A stretch of 64,000 bases of DNA from contig JBNKIR010000007.1 in NCBI GenBank assembly GCA_050290785.1, positions 38,047 through 102,046 on the forward strand. The letters are read 5' to 3'. The translations under genes and the position numbers were made by a program. Of this stretch, positions 17,011-25,661 are shown one piece after another; within the stretch, counting starts at the first letter, position 1; every line of letters begins with the position of its first letter. Origin of the DNA: JAAGZL01 sp050290785 (GTDB taxonomy: Bacteria; Pseudomonadota; Gammaproteobacteria; Chromatiales; Chromatiaceae). Under the pieces are notes generated by a model. The model was not told where the DNA came from. It saw only the letters and a program-made list of their open reading frames with translations, and searched no databases.

Positions 17011-18078
17011 ATGAAGTTTGTGGATGAAGCCAGCATACGGGTAGAGGCGGGTGACGGCGGTAACGGCGTCGCCAGCTTTCGCCGTGAAAAATATATCCCC
17101 AAGGGCGGCCCGGACGGCGGCGATGGCGGCGACGGTGGCAGCGTCTATCTGTTGGCTGATTCCGGTCTGAATACCCTGGTGGATTTCCGTCACATGCGCC
17201 GGCATAAGGCGGAGCGGGGACAGAACGGCATGGGGCGTAACTGCACCGGCCGCAGCGGCCAGGACCTCTATGTGCGGGTGCCGGTGGGGACCAGGGTGCT
17301 GGATGAAGATACCCAGGAGACCATCGGCGAGCTGCTCAGTCACGGACAGGAACTGCTGGTGGCCAAGGGTGGGTTTCATGGTATCGGCAATGCCCGATAT
17401 AAGAGTAGTACCAACCGTACACCCAGGCAGTTTACCTACGGCACCGAGGGGGAAAAGCGCCAGTTGCACCTGGAGTTGATCCTGTTGGCAGATGTGGGGC
17501 TGCTGGGGATGCCCAACGCCGGTAAGTCCAGTTTCATCAGCAGGGTCTCCAGTGCCCGGCCCAAGGTTGCCGACTATCCGTTTACCACGCTCTATCCCAA
17601 TCTGGGAGTGGTCAGCGCCGGTGAGTCGCGCAGCTTTGTCATAGCCGATATCCCAGGTGTGATCGAAGGGGCATCCGACGGGGCCGGGTTGGGGCTGCAG
17701 TTTCTCAAACATCTGGATCGTACCAGGCTGTTGCTGCATCTGGTGGATATAGCCCCCATGGATGAATCCGTAGACCCGGCGCAGGAGGTGCGCAAGATTG
17801 CCGCGGAACTGGAGAAGTACAGCCCGGATCTGGCCACACGGGAGCGCTGGCTGGTGTTGAACAAGGTCGATCTCCTGGATGGGGATGAAGTAGAATCGAG
17901 GAAGCGGCAGTTGCTTGCGGAACTGGCATGGGAAGGCCCGGTGTACACCATCTCTGCGGTCACCGGAGAGGGGACAAACGAACTGGTATACAAATTGATG
18001 GATCATCTGGAAGAGTTAAAGCAGGATATAGAGGTAGAGGAAGAGTCGGACGATGAACCCTGGGATCCACTATCATGA
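17011..18078 (+). CDS. obgE: Obg GTPase
   Basis: 355 residues. The glycine-rich Obg domain is at about 1-158 (KYIPKGGPDGGDGGDGGSVY). The GTPase domain follows: P-loop GMPNAGKSS near 165-173, switch I threonine in YPFTTLYPNLG, DIPGVIEGASDGAGLG as G3, NKVD as G4 and SAVTGEG as G5. The C-terminal tail is short and acidic (EVEEESDDEPWDP). ObgE acts in late 50S subunit assembly and growth control. The stop overlaps the proB start by four bases. Confidence 0.97.
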   Translation: MKFVDEASIRVEAGDGGNGVASFRREKYIPKGGPDGGDGGDGGSVYLLADSGLNTLVDFRHMRRHKAERGQNGMGRNCTGRSGQDLYVRVPVGTRVLDEDTQETIGELLSHGQELLVAKGGFHGIGNARYKSSTNRTPRQFTYGTEGEKRQLHLELILLADVGLLGMPNAGKSSFISRVSSARPKVADYPFTTLYPNLGVVSAGESRSFVIADIPGVIEGASDGAGLGLQFLKHLDRTRLLLHLVDIAPMDESVDPAQEVRKIAAELEKYSPDLATRERWLVLNKVDLLDGDEVESRKRQLLAELAWEGPVYTISAVTGEGTNELVYKLMDHLEELKQDIEVEEESDDEPWDPLS

Positions 18079-19199
18079 TCTCTAGAGAAAAGATAACCAC
18101 CACCAGACGCTGGGTGGTCAAGATTGGCAGTGCCCTGTTGACCGACGATGGCAACGGCCTGGATCGTGAGCGCCTGGCCGTCTGGGCTGAGCAGATGGCC
18201 GATTGGGTCCTGTCCGGCAAGCAGCTTATCCTGGTCTCATCCGGTGCCGTGGCCGAGGGCATGAGCCGTATGGGCTGGAGCGCCCGTCCCACCACCCTGC
18301 ACGAACTCCAGGCGGCGGCCGCCATCGGACAGATGGGTCTGGTGCAGGCCTACGAGAGCTGTTTCCAGAAACACAATCTGCATACGGCCCAGGTGCTGTT
18401 GACCCATGATGATCTGGTAGACCGCGGGCGCTATCTCAATGCCCGCAGCACCATGCTGACCTTGGTGAAACTGGGCGTGATCCCAGTGGTAAATGAGAAC
18501 GATACAGTAGCCAACCAGGAGTTGCGCTTCGGAGATAACGACACCCTGGCGGCCATGGTGGCCAATCTGGTGGAGGCGGATCTGCTGGTGCTGTTGACCG
18601 ATCAGCGTGGGCTGTTCGATAGCGATCCACGTTTTAATCAGGATGCCAAACTGATATCCCAATCCAAGGTAGATAATCCGGAACTGGACCGGGCCGCCGG
18701 AGACAGTGTGGGTGTCCTGGGTCTGGGCGGTATGGTGACCAAGGTGCGCGCCGCCAGACTGGCGGCACGTTCCGGTGCAGGCACAGTGATCGCTCCCGGC
18801 GCGGAGCGGGATGTGCTCACCAGGATCGGCCGGGGGGAGGATGTCGGCACCCTGCTCATTCCGGTGCAGGAGCCACAGACCGCACGCAAACGCTGGTTGG
18901 CCGGGCATCTGCGGGTGAGTGGAAGACTGGTGCTGGACGAGGGTGCGGTAAAGGTACTCTGTCAGCAGGGGAGGAGCCTGCTGGCCGTGGGGGTCAAGGA
19001 GGTCAAAGGCAGCTTTGCCCGTGGCGAGGTGGTATCCTGCGTGGATGAGGCTGGCTGTGAGGTCGCCCGCGGTCTGGTGAATTACAGCGCCCAGGAGGTG
19101 GATCGCGTCAAGGGGCATCCCAGCAGCAAGATCAGCGAGATCCTGGGATATATTGATGATGATGAGTTGATTCACCGGGACAATCTGGTTTTGGTTTAA
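18075..19199 (+). CDS. proB: Glutamate 5-kinase
   Basis: 374 residues, ATG overlapping the obgE stop (ATGA). The amino-acid kinase domain shows VVKIGSALLT near 14-23, LVSSGAVAEGM near 53-63, NENDTVANQELRFGDND near 138-154 and a GLGGMVTKVRAA motif near 215-226. The C-terminal 85 residues form the PUA domain (GRLVLDEGAVKVL). It phosphorylates glutamate in the first step of proline synthesis and is feedback-inhibited by proline in this family. Placement directly after obgE is common in Gammaproteobacteria. Confidence 0.96.
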   Translation: MISREKITTTRRWVVKIGSALLTDDGNGLDRERLAVWAEQMADWVLSGKQLILVSSGAVAEGMSRMGWSARPTTLHELQAAAAIGQMGLVQAYESCFQKHNLHTAQVLLTHDDLVDRGRYLNARSTMLTLVKLGVIPVVNENDTVANQELRFGDNDTLAAMVANLVEADLLVLLTDQRGLFDSDPRFNQDAKLISQSKVDNPELDRAAGDSVGVLGLGGMVTKVRAARLAARSGAGTVIAPGAERDVLTRIGRGEDVGTLLIPVQEPQTARKRWLAGHLRVSGRLVLDEGAVKVLCQQGRSLLAVGVKEVKGSFARGEVVSCVDEAGCEVARGLVNYSAQEVDRVKGHPSSKISEILGYIDDDELIHRDNLVLV

Positions 19200-19251
19200 C
19201 CTGATAGCCGAGTAGGTGGTTTGAGTCTGCCTACGGCGCCAAGGAGTGACT

Positions 19252-20139
19252 ATGACGACGATCGTAGTACATGGAACACTCGCCTATGGAAGCAGTTGGT
19301 ATCAGAGCTCATGGGGCGATGGCGGTTTTCTGACCGGCTTGCATGCCGGGATGACAGAGACCAGCGGTTGGCATGATATCTGGGCGGTCGACGGCAATCC
19401 GGTTGACTCATATCCCGAGTTGGCTGGCCCTTATGCATGGAACGGGATGGCCGAGGGCATCTATCGTGGGATAGCGGCAACCGGGTTTGCGGAGTACCTA
19501 AACAGGGTCTCTGAACTGACCGATGAACCCATCCGCATCATCGCCCACAGCCATGGATGCAATGTGGTAAAACTGGCCAGCTCCCTGCCATCGCTGTCAC
19601 CTGCAGTAACTATAGATCAGGCAGTATTCCTTGCCTGTCCCCACTTCTATGAAGATGAATATACCCAGGAAGATCTGTCATGGCAGGACCGGCTGGATAT
19701 TCGCAAGGTAACTCAGGCCTATAAAGCGACAAAGCGGCGTTACCGTTATCGTGTCAACCCGCAACGCTTTGGCCGTATCCTCAATGTCTATTGTGAGAAG
19801 GATAAGGTGCAGGTGGATCTGGCGCAGAGCCTGTCAGGTGGCCAGGTACCGCTTACCGGGGGTTTTTGGGAAAACATAAAGGCGCAGCTCACGGATGGGA
19901 TACATGAACTACCCATAGCGACCAGATACGACACAGACGAACAGGCTTCGCATCTGTATGAGAATCTTGAGGTCTATGTCGAAAACAGATGTAGCGGCAT
20001 CAAGACCCACAGCGTCATGCATGGAAAATATCTTGGCATACTTGCAGGTGTGTGGCTGAATAGCGGAGACAGTATAGCAACCATATTTAGCCAGCATGGC
20101 AATCTCCCTGTGCTTCCCTGTAGCGATACCGGTGAATGA
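19252..20139 (+). CDS. Alpha/beta-hydrolase (lipase-like) fold protein
   Basis: 295 residues from the ATG at 19252, five bases after AAGGAG; a GTG six bases earlier lies inside the ribosome-binding site and is less likely. TIVVHGT at the N-terminus is the oxyanion-hole strand of lipase-like hydrolases. IRIIAHSHGCNVVKLA near residues 97-112 is the nucleophile elbow (A-H-S-H-G instead of G-x-S-x-G). The catalytic acid and histidine are not certain; CEKDKVQVD near 185 and a late GIHELP could supply them. No signal peptide. Isolated between proB and the DUF4197 gene. Substrate unknown. Confidence 0.6.
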   Translation: MTTIVVHGTLAYGSSWYQSSWGDGGFLTGLHAGMTETSGWHDIWAVDGNPVDSYPELAGPYAWNGMAEGIYRGIAATGFAEYLNRVSELTDEPIRIIAHSHGCNVVKLASSLPSLSPAVTIDQAVFLACPHFYEDEYTQEDLSWQDRLDIRKVTQAYKATKRRYRYRVNPQRFGRILNVYCEKDKVQVDLAQSLSGGQVPLTGGFWENIKAQLTDGIHELPIATRYDTDEQASHLYENLEVYVENRCSGIKTHSVMHGKYLGILAGVWLNSGDSIATIFSQHGNLPVLPCSDTGE

Positions 20140-20261
20140 TGGAATTGGGAGATACTGTGATTGTTTGATGGCATACGCCTGCTACCCGGATTCAGGCCCC
20201 CTCCACCCTGGCTACTGGCCATTCATAGTCGGGTGATGGATTTCAATGAGAGATAGAAAGA

Positions 20262-21056
20262 GTGTCTCGAAATTTTCAAACTAAATATCTGCGAGAATGT
20301 ATGTGTAGCAAGAGTACCTATTTTGTGTTTGCCGTTGCCGTAACAGTGGGCTCAGCTTCAAGCAATAGTCATGCGGGTATTGATGACCTGTTTAAGCAGG
20401 CGGATAAACTGCTTAACAACAATGCAACCTCAGCATCGAACTCCCATATATCTGATTCTCGTATCAATGCAGGTCTTAAACAGGCCCTGAGTATCGGGGC
20501 AGAGCGTGCTATAGCACTGTTGGGTAAACGCGGCGGATTCCTCAACGACAGGTCGGTGCGTATCCCCCTTCCAGGAGTGTTGAAATCGGTTGGCAAAGGC
20601 ATGCGTAAACTGGGGCAGGGCAAGTATGTGGATCAATTCGAGACCACGGTAAACCGGGCGGCGGAGCGGGCTATCCCGCAAACCCTGAATGTTGTGAAAG
20701 ATACGGTCGCCAACATGACCCTGCGGGATGTGCGTGGAATCCTGAACGGGGGAGATGATGCGGCGACCAGGTTTCTGCACAGGAAGGCTGGCCCCTCCCT
20801 GCATGCGATCATCAAACCGATAGTGGCCAGGGCGACGGCTGAGACAGGAGCTACCGCGGCCTATAAAAAACTTATGGGCAAGGCAGACCATACACTTGGT
20901 GGCCTGCTAAATACGAAGACAACCGATCTGGATGACTACGTAACCGGCAAGACCCTGGATGGCCTGTTTCTAAAGCTGGCGGCGGAAGAGAGAAAGATAA
21001 GAAAAGATCCGGTGGCCAGGACTACCGATCTGTTGCAGCAGGTGTTTGCGGATTGA
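20262..21056 (+). CDS. DUF4197 domain protein, probably secreted
   Basis: 264 residues from a GTG. An internal ATG at 20301 would place a signal peptide (MCSKSTYFVFAVAVTVGSAS) right at the N-terminus and may be the true start. The family core is clear: GAERAIALLGKRGGFLNDR, VRIPLPG, GQGKYVDQFETTVNRAAERA and MTLRDVRGILNGGDDAATRF. DUF4197 proteins are periplasmic alpha-helical proteins of unknown function found widely in Proteobacteria. Immediately downstream is a REP-type hairpin (21079-21108), a likely mRNA 3' end. Confidence 0.85.
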   Translation: MSRNFQTKYLRECMCSKSTYFVFAVAVTVGSASSNSHAGIDDLFKQADKLLNNNATSASNSHISDSRINAGLKQALSIGAERAIALLGKRGGFLNDRSVRIPLPGVLKSVGKGMRKLGQGKYVDQFETTVNRAAERAIPQTLNVVKDTVANMTLRDVRGILNGGDDAATRFLHRKAGPSLHAIIKPIVARATAETGATAAYKKLMGKADHTLGGLLNTKTTDLDDYVTGKTLDGLFLKLAAEERKIRKDPVARTTDLLQQVFAD

Positions 21057-21078
21057 GGTGAGAAGGTAATTTTTCGTC

Positions 21079-21108
21079 GTCACCCCGCGACTTGATCGCG
21101 GGGTCCAG
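21079..21108 (+). repeat. REP-like palindrome, unit 1
   Basis: The core stem CCCCGCGA / TCGCGGGG (21083-21090, 21096-21103) closes the loop CTTGA, within the frame GTCAC...GTCCAG. The same frame occurs at 61440-61469 and, inverted, at 21462-21491 and 29196-29223. It sits 23 bases after the DUF4197 stop, the usual location for REP elements. Confidence 0.8.
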
Positions 21109-21461
21109 TGGTTTTATCGGTATCTGTAACTAGTTTCGCAGCTTGTTCATCCCGAATATTTTCTCTTGTTTCTGCGCGTTAGCTGCGAGTCCCTTTCTTT
21201 TATTCGGCGCATCCCTGCGCCTCACCCCTTCGGGGCTTGCGTGAAAATCCGCTCCCGGCGGATTTTTATACGCGTAAAAGAAAGGGACGAAAGAAAAACG
21301 CGCCCGGGCGTTACACCCTTCGGGTACCCTGCGCTTCTCGTCTCCAGCGTGGCTCTTCCGACGGGATATCCATATCCCGCGGAAGAGGACCGACATCCCT
21401 GTCGGTCCCCTGCGGGCTATTCCCGCTTCCAACTGCGATGCTCGGTGTAACACACGGGTAC
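21109..21461. repeat. Palindrome-rich repeat block between two inverted REP units
   Basis: No credible gene. At least six short hairpins follow one another, for example GCGCATCCCTGCGC, CCCCTTCGGGG, AAATCCGC...GCGGATTT, GGGATATCCATATCCC and CCGACATCCCTGTCGG. A perfect 14-base inverted repeat GTCCCTTTCTTTTA / TAAAAGAAAGGGAC (21189-21202 and 21275-21288) encloses part of them. Frames open on both strands are repeat-derived. The layout resembles a composite intergenic element rather than a coding region. Confidence 0.7.
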
Positions 21462-21491
21462 CTGGATCCCGCGGTCAAGCCGCGGGATGAC
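21462..21491 (-). repeat. REP-like palindrome, unit 2 (inverted)
   Basis: The perfect nine-base stem ATCCCGCGG / CCGCGGGAT (21466-21474, 21480-21488) has loop TCAAG, in the frame CTGG...GATGAC, the reverse complement of unit 1. Together with unit 1 it bounds a 413-base composite. Confidence 0.8.
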
Positions 21492-21606
21492 GGTGGTTTG
21501 TAGATTGCTTGCTCTACTTAAAGCGGTGCTTTTTTGATAACCTCTGCGGAAATAGTGGGAGATAAATTTTTGCAACATAGATCACTTTTTAATTGGTCAG
21601 GAAGTT

Positions 21607-22317
21607 ATGGATAAACGTTGGAGTATTTATATAGATATTGAAGGGTTTGGGGCAAGGTATGACAGAACCCCGAGTTCGCTTGAATCTCTGGGCGCTCTTA
21701 TGCGAGGGATCTACTTAATTGGGAGCATAGTGTATTGCGATGAGGAAAAAAGTTTATTTGCCCATCAGTTGGGTGATGGGTTTGTCATAGTAAGTTGGTA
21801 TAAGGAAAAATCTCTGGACAGGGCAGTGTCAATATCAATTGCTCTTATGAGGTACATACTGGCATCTGGAGGTTTGGGAAAGGCGTCTGTATCCGAAGGT
21901 GAGTTTTCAGACATTTCACTTCTTTATCCAGATGAGATTATTGCCAATAAAAAAAATAATCGAATATCTATTGGCGATGGATGGATGACAATAAATGACG
22001 TAATGGGAGATGCGCTAATCAATGCAGTTAGGGTCGATAAAAGAAGTCCATCTGGCTCTTTGTTGACTATCGATTCAATTAATAAAAATCGCATATCACC
22101 TGACTTTAGAGCAAATGAAATAGAAAATGATTTGGTTTCGATTAACTGGCTTAAAGGTGAGTATGATCTTGTAACCGAAATTTCTGAGAATGCAGGCCTG
22201 GCGATTCAAACTGAGTCAGAAAGAATAGCAAGCTTAAAAAAATACATTAGTGATAATGAGCTAAAACCAAGCTGGATCAGAACTACTTGCTATGAGCAAG
22301 GTATTCTCCTTCCATAA
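21607..22317 (+). CDS. Orphan protein resembling a degenerate class III nucleotide cyclase domain
   Basis: 236 residues, not recognised with certainty. IYIDIEGFGARY at 7-18 and AHQLGDGFVIVSW at 52-64 carry aspartates D10 and D57 in the setting and spacing of the two metal-binding aspartates of class III adenylate/guanylate cyclases. MGDALINAVRVDKRSPSGSL near 141-160 resembles the G-x-x-V-N-x-A-A-R segment plus the following PGEIL-like loop, but with one residue less between N and R. No membrane segment or second domain. Base composition is clearly more AT-rich than the neighbours, suggesting recent acquisition. Function could be a cyclase, a relic or a nucleotide-binding regulator. Confidence 0.45.
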   Translation: MDKRWSIYIDIEGFGARYDRTPSSLESLGALMRGIYLIGSIVYCDEEKSLFAHQLGDGFVIVSWYKEKSLDRAVSISIALMRYILASGGLGKASVSEGEFSDISLLYPDEIIANKKNNRISIGDGWMTINDVMGDALINAVRVDKRSPSGSLLTIDSINKNRISPDFRANEIENDLVSINWLKGEYDLVTEISENAGLAIQTESERIASLKKYISDNELKPSWIRTTCYEQGILLP

Positions 22318-22322
22318 CCCAC

Positions 22323-22350
22323 AAAAAAACCGGCTTGTGGCCGGTTTTTT
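22323..22350. terminator. Bidirectional terminator between the orphan gene and rpsT
   Basis: An A-run plus ACCGGC pairs with GCCGGT plus a T-run around the loop TTGTG. It starts six bases after the orphan stop and lies 21 bases beyond the rpsT stop, so it can serve both convergent genes. Confidence 0.9.
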
Positions 22351-22370
22351 CTAGTGCGCAGCGGCTTGGA

Positions 22371-22631
22371 TTACAACGCCTTGATCTGCGCGTTCAAACG
22401 GCTCTTGTGGCGAGCGGCCTTGTTCTTGTGGATCAGGCCCTGGTTCGCCGCACGGTCTATAACCGGCACAGCCTGTTTGAAAGCTTCGGTCGCGTCTTCT
22501 TTGCTTCCAGCCCCGATTGCCGCAATTACACCCTTGATCTTGGTGCGCATGGCACTCTTGCGGGAAGCGTTGTGCTGACGATGCTTTTCCGCCTGTCTTG
22601 CGCGCTTGCGGGCTTGTACTGAATTGGCCAA
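22371..22631 (-). CDS. rpsT: 30S ribosomal protein S20
   Basis: 86 residues beginning MANSVQARKRARQAEKHRQH, then NASRKSAMRTKIK and the ending GLIHKNKAARHKSRLNAQIK. S20 is a primary 16S rRNA-binding protein. The start is TTG at 22631, five bases after a perfect GGAGG. An earlier in-frame TTG at 22643 falls inside that ribosome-binding site and is rejected. A TTG start also occurs in E. coli rpsT, where it serves autoregulation. rpsT diverges from murJ, the conserved gammaproteobacterial arrangement. Confidence 0.97.
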   Translation of the reverse strand: MANSVQARKRARQAEKHRQHNASRKSAMRTKIKGVIAAIGAGSKEDATEAFKQAVPVIDRAANQGLIHKNKAARHKSRLNAQIKAL

Positions 22632-22891
22632 AACGACCTCCAAAAATGTTGAATTCCGAAAAGCCCGGTATTTTGGTGTCCAAAGCCTGATTTGTCAATA
22701 GGGAGTGGTGACTGTTTTGCCTTAATTTAGAACTATTTGCTTCATGCGGGGTCGGAGTCAGGTCCAAGGGGAGGCCTGGTACGGCCAGGGATGCCGACTG
22801 GATTGATCATGACTACTGGGCTACAGGGGTATGAAGGGCCTATAATCGCGGACTACCAACAAGAATACAGAGGAAATTCACACTGGCTTCC

Positions 22892-24424
22892 ATGTTCAAA
22901 TCTCTGGCCAAGGTCGGCTCCAACACCATGTTGTCGCGGGTACTGGGCTTTGTGCGGGACCTGGTGTTCGCCCACATCTTTGGCGCCAATGCCAATACCG
23001 ACGCCTTCTTTGTCGCCTTCAAGATCCCCAACTTTCTGCGCCGCCTGTTTGCCGAGGGATCTTTTTCGGTGGCATTTGTACCGGTGCTGGCGGAATACAA
23101 GGCCAGACGCAGCCTGGATGAATTGAAACAGTTTGTGAACAATGTATCCGGTACCCTGGGCGGGATACTTCTGTTGGTGACCATCCTGGGGGTGCTGGGT
23201 GCGCCGGTGCTGGTGATGATCTTTGCCCCTGGATTTATCGGTGTGGAGGGGAAGATGCACCTGGCCGCAGACATGTTGCGCCTCACCTTTCCCTATCTGC
23301 TGTTTATCTCGTTGACCGCCTTCGCCGGCAGTATCCTAAACTCCTATGACCGATTCGGTATCCCGGCCTTTACCCCGGTGCTGCTGAATCTGGTGCTGAT
23401 CGGTTGTGCTCTGTGGCTGTCGCCGCAGATGGAGCGACCCATCGTGGCCCTGGCCTGGGGTGTGCTGCTGGCCGGTATGGTCCAGTTCCTGTTCCAGCTA
23501 CCGTTTTTGAAACAGCTGGGGCTGTTGCCCAAATTCAGGTTCGCCCCCAGGGACGAGGGGGTGAGGCGCATCGTGCGGCTGATGCTGCCAGCCATCTTCG
23601 GCGTATCGGTCACCCAGCTCAATCTGTTGTTGGACACCCTGATCGCGTCATTTCTACAGAACGGCAGCATCTCCTGGCTCTACTACTCTGACCGCCTGAT
23701 GGAGTTCCCTCTGGGTATCCTGGGGGTAGGGCTGGCTACGGTGATCCTGCCCAATCTTTCCCATAAACATGCCACCGAGTCACCAGAAGGCTTCTCCCAC
23801 ACCCTCAACTGGGCCCTGCGCTGGGTGCTGCTGTTGGGGGTGCCCTGTGCCGTGGGCCTGTTCTTGCTGGCCGGGCCCATGATCGCGACCCTGTTCCAGT
23901 CCGAGGTGTTTCTCCCTAAGGACGTGGCCATGGCCCAGCGCAGTCTCATGGCCTATTCCCTGGGTCTGCTTCCGTTCATCATGATCAAGGTGTTGGCGCC
24001 AGGGTTTTACGCGCGCCAGGACACCAAGACCCCGGTCAAGATCGCCATCATCGCCATGGTCACCAATATGGTGTTCAACATCATCCTGGTGTTCCCCCTG
24101 GCCCATGCCGGTCTGGCCCTGGCCACCACGCTGTCCGCCTGTATCAATGCCAGCCTGCTGTTTCGTGGTCTGCGCATGGAAGAGGTGTTCAAGCCGGAGT
24201 CCGGTTGGTCGGGGATGATCCTGCGCGGCCTGGTGGCATCCGCCGTCATGGGGGGAGTACTCTACGTCATGGGTGGCGATCTGGCGAGTTGGGTCGGTGT
24301 GGGGACCTGGGACCGGATCTTTCGTCTGGCGCTGTTGATCTGCGTCGGAGCCTGCGTCTATGGAGTAAGCCTGCTGCTTATGGGGATAAGGATCAAACAT
24401 CTTCGCGCCTCCTTCTCCAGCTGA
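22892..24424 (+). CDS. murJ: Lipid II flippase MurJ (MviN)
   Basis: 510 residues with about 14 transmembrane helices. The MATE-like N-terminus MFKSLAKVGSNTMLSRVLGF carries the conserved S-R-x-x-G-F-x-R-D motif. Also visible are FKIPNFLRRLFAEGSFSVAF near 45-65 and GILGVGLATVILPNLS in the middle. It flips lipid II across the inner membrane for peptidoglycan synthesis and is essential in related species. Divergent from rpsT and upstream of ribF, the standard order. Confidence 0.97.
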   Translation: MFKSLAKVGSNTMLSRVLGFVRDLVFAHIFGANANTDAFFVAFKIPNFLRRLFAEGSFSVAFVPVLAEYKARRSLDELKQFVNNVSGTLGGILLLVTILGVLGAPVLVMIFAPGFIGVEGKMHLAADMLRLTFPYLLFISLTAFAGSILNSYDRFGIPAFTPVLLNLVLIGCALWLSPQMERPIVALAWGVLLAGMVQFLFQLPFLKQLGLLPKFRFAPRDEGVRRIVRLMLPAIFGVSVTQLNLLLDTLIASFLQNGSISWLYYSDRLMEFPLGILGVGLATVILPNLSHKHATESPEGFSHTLNWALRWVLLLGVPCAVGLFLLAGPMIATLFQSEVFLPKDVAMAQRSLMAYSLGLLPFIMIKVLAPGFYARQDTKTPVKIAIIAMVTNMVFNIILVFPLAHAGLALATTLSACINASLLFRGLRMEEVFKPESGWSGMILRGLVASAVMGGVLYVMGGDLASWVGVGTWDRIFRLALLICVGACVYGVSLLLMGIRIKHLRASFSS

Positions 24425-24493
24425 TACCACCTACTTTTATTGCCCTGCTTGACCTATAATGGCCCGCTTTAGATTAAAGGGCGCTACACTAGG

Positions 24494-25432
24494 ATGCAGG
24501 TCATTCGCGGTCTCCACAATCTGCGTAGTGAACACCGGGGTTGTGTCGCCACCATCGGTAACTTCGATGGGGTGCACCTGGGGCACCAGGCCGTGTTCCG
24601 GCACCTGAGGGAGCAGGCGGCGGTCATGGGCCTGCCCGCGACCGTGATCACCTTTGAGCCGCAGCCCCAGGAGTTTTTTGCCCCAGAGTCTGCCCCGGCC
24701 AGGCTGACCAGGTTGCGGGAAAAGCTGCACGCCCTGCAGGACGCCGAGATCGATCGTGTGGTGCTGCTGGAGTTCGGGCCCAGACTGGCGCACATGGAGG
24801 CGGGTGAGTTTGTGCAGAGGCTCCTGGTGGCGGGATTGGATGTACGCTACCTCTTTGTGGGCGATGACTTCAGATTCGGCAAGGGGCGCAGCGGCGATAT
24901 AGAGATGTTGCGGGCCGTAGGTAGTGAGCATGGATTTGCGGTGGAGAACATGAACACTTTTGCCGTAGGCGAGGAACGGGTGAGCAGCACCAGGATCCGG
25001 CAGGCGCTGGCCCAGGGTGATCTGGAGGCCGCCAGCAACTATCTGGGGCGCCCCTATCGCATCTGCGGCCGGGTCGGACATGGAGACGAGCGGGGGCGTA
25101 GCATCGGCTTCCCTACGGCCAATATCGACCTGCATCGCAAGGTCAGTCCGCTACATGGTGTATTCACTGTGCGGGTGGGTGGGTTGGACGACGATCTGCT
25201 GCCAGGAGTGGCCAATATCGGCAACAGGCCTACGGTGGAGGGTGATACCAGGTATCTGTTGGAGGTGCACCTGTTCGACTTCAACAGGTATATCTATGGG
25301 GCGCACCTGGATGTGGAGTTCTGCAAGAAGCTGCGGGATGAGAAGAAGTTTGCTAACTTCGAACAACTCATGCACCAGATCGAGCATGATGCGGTAGAGG
25401 CGAGAAACTATTTTCATATGCCGCTCCTTTAA
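24494..25432 (+). CDS. ribF: Bifunctional riboflavin kinase/FAD synthetase
   Basis: 312 residues. The N-terminal FMN adenylyltransferase domain has the nucleotidyltransferase motif GNFDGVHLGHQ near 23-33 and the ISSTRIR-like SSTRIRQAL near 165-173. The C-terminal flavokinase domain shows GRVGHGDERGRSIGFPTANI near 190-209, the P-T-A-N motif, then GVANIGNRPTVEGD. It converts riboflavin to FMN and then FAD. Followed by three hairpins and ileS; no promoter is obvious between murJ and ribF. Confidence 0.97.
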   Translation: MQVIRGLHNLRSEHRGCVATIGNFDGVHLGHQAVFRHLREQAAVMGLPATVITFEPQPQEFFAPESAPARLTRLREKLHALQDAEIDRVVLLEFGPRLAHMEAGEFVQRLLVAGLDVRYLFVGDDFRFGKGRSGDIEMLRAVGSEHGFAVENMNTFAVGEERVSSTRIRQALAQGDLEAASNYLGRPYRICGRVGHGDERGRSIGFPTANIDLHRKVSPLHGVFTVRVGGLDDDLLPGVANIGNRPTVEGDTRYLLEVHLFDFNRYIYGAHLDVEFCKKLRDEKKFANFEQLMHQIEHDAVEARNYFHMPLL

Positions 25433-25436
25433 CATA

Positions 25437-25531
25437 GGCCTGAATAATTACATTCTGTAATTTTCAGGCCACGGAAATCAAAACACGTGATTTTTGATTT
25501 CCTTCATTTTCAATCACAATAGTTGATTGAA
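25437..25531 (+). promoter_or_regulatory. Three successive hairpins between ribF and ileS
   Basis: Hairpin 1, 25437-25470: GGCCTGAA-T-AATTACA, loop TTC, then the full complement, one bulged base. Hairpin 2, 25473-25502: GGAAATCAAAA pairs with TTTTGATTTCC around CACGTGAT. Hairpin 3, 25509-25531: TTCAATCA pairs with TGATTGAA. None has a strong downstream T-run, although hairpin 2 contains T-rich strands. They may end the ribF message or form the ileS leader. About 130 further bases before ileS show no other feature. Confidence 0.6.
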
Positions 25532-25661
25532 GATGGCGGCACATCTGACCCACATGGATGTGGGGAATGCAAAAGGATTGTAGGAACAATCCTTGCCATG
25601 TGTCGCGAGAACAGTAGTGGATTAATTAGATATTTGATTTTGACGCAAAAAGGCAATAGGC

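Noticed and set aside
16930..18006. 358-codon minus-strand frame opposite obgE
   Set aside because: Antisense shadow of the GTPase gene; low-complexity His/Gln-rich translation.
21130..21503. Several frames of 88-107 codons in the palindrome block
   Set aside because: Made from hairpin repeats on both strands; no ribosome-binding sites and the peptide content follows the repeats.
25437..25661. T-box or other tRNA-sensing leader upstream of ileS
   Set aside because: T-boxes are characteristic of Gram-positive bacteria; no T-box core sequence or specifier stem seen.
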